Of a DNA stretch of 24,654 nucleotides, positions 23,960 through 24,654 are shown one piece after another (position 1 is the stretch's first letter; every line of letters starts with the position of its first letter). The notes below the pieces were generated by a model. It was not told the DNA's origin, searched no databases, and saw nothing but the letters and a program-made list of their open reading frames with translations. A program made the position numbers and the translations under genes. This stretch comes from Candidatus Alcyoniella australis (GTDB taxonomy: Bacteria; Lernaellota; Lernaellaia; JAVCCG01; Alcyoniellaceae), in contig JAVCCG010000078.1 in NCBI GenBank assembly GCA_030765605.1, positions 1 through 24,654 of the forward strand, given 5' to 3'.

Positions 23960-24654
23960 TCACTTGGCGACACTCGCATTTACCAGCATGAGTACGGCCG
24001 CAATGAGCGTAGTGACGGCAAAAAGCAATTTGAGATATTTTGGTTTTGATTTAAGAGCGATTTTGCCTCCTAAAATACCGCCAAAAATCGTTATTCCGGC
24101 AATTGGTATAGCCCAAGTAGGATTGAAGCTTCCATGTAAGGCATGCCCCATGAAACCAGCAAATGCGGTTGCTGCTACCATTGCTGAAGCTGTTCCTACC
24201 GCGATGCGCATTGGTACGCCGCATGCTATTACCATCAGTGGGACTAGAAATGATCCTCCCGAAACACCGACCATCCCCGCAAAAAAGCCTGTAGCCATTG
24301 CAAGGGGCACAGCCAACCACAGATTTATGACAAAAAGCTCCTTGCCTGTTTTTAAATTCCAGTATCCCCGCCTCGAATTCGGCTTCTTTTTGTTTTCCTC
24401 TACCGTGAAAAACATAGCTGTCCCTGCAAAGGCCAATAAAATCGAAAAAACGATTTTCAATTCTCTGCCGCTGAAAAGGTGAGCCAGAAAACCACCGGTA
24501 AACGCCATGCTTGCCGTTAAAGCGGCGAGAAACAATGCAAGCGGCACGGAGAGGATTTTCCCTTTTTTAAAAATAAGCGTTGCTGCCGCCGCTGTTGCAA
24601 AGAGTACGAACTGGCCCGTTGTCGCTGCCTCGTGCATGGGTAACCCCGCGAGCA
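23960..24654 (-). CDS. TauE/SafE-family sulfite/anion permease (partial, N-terminus outside window)
   Basis: The frame stays open to the window edge (…LAGLPMHEAATTGQF before the first internal Met), so the true start is outside. At least 231 residues are visible with about six membrane helices. The family's internal repeat is seen as MVGVSGGSFLVPLMVIACGV (second half) and its cut first half at the edge, followed by AVGTASAMVAATAFAGFMGH. TauE/SafE proteins export sulfite or sulfonate-derived anions, but many members have other or unknown substrates. It ends about 160 bases upstream of the heme promoter on the same strand; copy C lies between, so it is probably a separate unit. Confidence 0.85.
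   Translation of the reverse strand, partial: LAGLPMHEAATTGQFVLFATAAAATLIFKKGKILSVPLALFLAALTASMAFTGGFLAHLFSGRELKIVFSILLAFAGTAMFFTVEENKKKPNSRRGYWNLKTGKELFVINLWLAVPLAMATGFFAGMVGVSGGSFLVPLMVIACGVPMRIAVGTASAMVAATAFAGFMGHALHGSFNPTWAIPIAGITIFGGILGGKIALKSKPKYLKLLFAVTTLIAAVLMLVNASVAK

Overview
The window reads as chromosomal DNA from an anaerobic, Gram-negative bacterium of the old 'deltaproteobacterial' kind. This is an inference from three things: heme made by the siroheme-dependent (Ahb) route, an oxygen-sensitive glycyl radical enzyme, and two exported proteins with long Asp/Asn-rich linkers just after the signal peptide. No rRNA, tRNA or marker gene fixes the lineage.

Layout. 1-255: the 3' end of an IS3-type transposase with its inverted repeat, then a small element with inverted ends. 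290-1342 (-): a probable lipoprotein with a formylglycine-generating-enzyme-like (SUMF1) fold. 1343-2112: AT-rich non-coding DNA. 2113-5399 (-): a three-gene operon of a GT-C glycosyltransferase, a polyprenyl-phosphate GT2 glycosyltransferase and a WecD-like GNAT, probably decorating a surface glycan. 5756-9767 (+): a TetR regulator followed by a 1112-residue protein in which a radical-SAM activase is fused in frame to a complete glycyl radical enzyme (GRE). This is the most unusual object here. 9871-12099 (+): a lipoprotein with an endonuclease/exonuclease/phosphatase domain and beta-sandwich modules. 12100-12534: a gene fragment and an inverted-repeat element. 12535-23733 (-): a ten-gene heme operon. 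23960-24654 (-): a TauE/SafE permease running off the window.

The heme operon, in transcription order, is ccsA/hemX-like, met8-hemA fusion, hemC, tetR, cobA-hemD fusion, ahbC, ahbA, ahbB, hemB, ahbD, hemL. Start and stop codons overlap or touch at nearly every junction. Together the products cover glutamyl-tRNA to heme b through uroporphyrinogen III, precorrin-2, sirohydrochlorin, siroheme, 12,18-didecarboxysiroheme and Fe-coproporphyrin III. The one step without a dedicated gene is ferrochelation of sirohydrochlorin, which the Met8-like domain might perform. The first gene links heme supply to cytochrome c assembly.

The heme operon looks mosaic. From hemL to about two thirds of the way up cobA-hemD the hexamer AAAAGC (+ strand) recurs about sixteen times, but I see none from about 19100 to 23730, so a breakpoint may lie inside cobA. 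A 35-bp sequence lies at both ends of the operon (34/35 identical), with a third, inverted copy at 12340. Each TetR-controlled unit (activase-GRE and heme) has a similar operator-like palindrome in its promoter region (12 of 14 bases shared).
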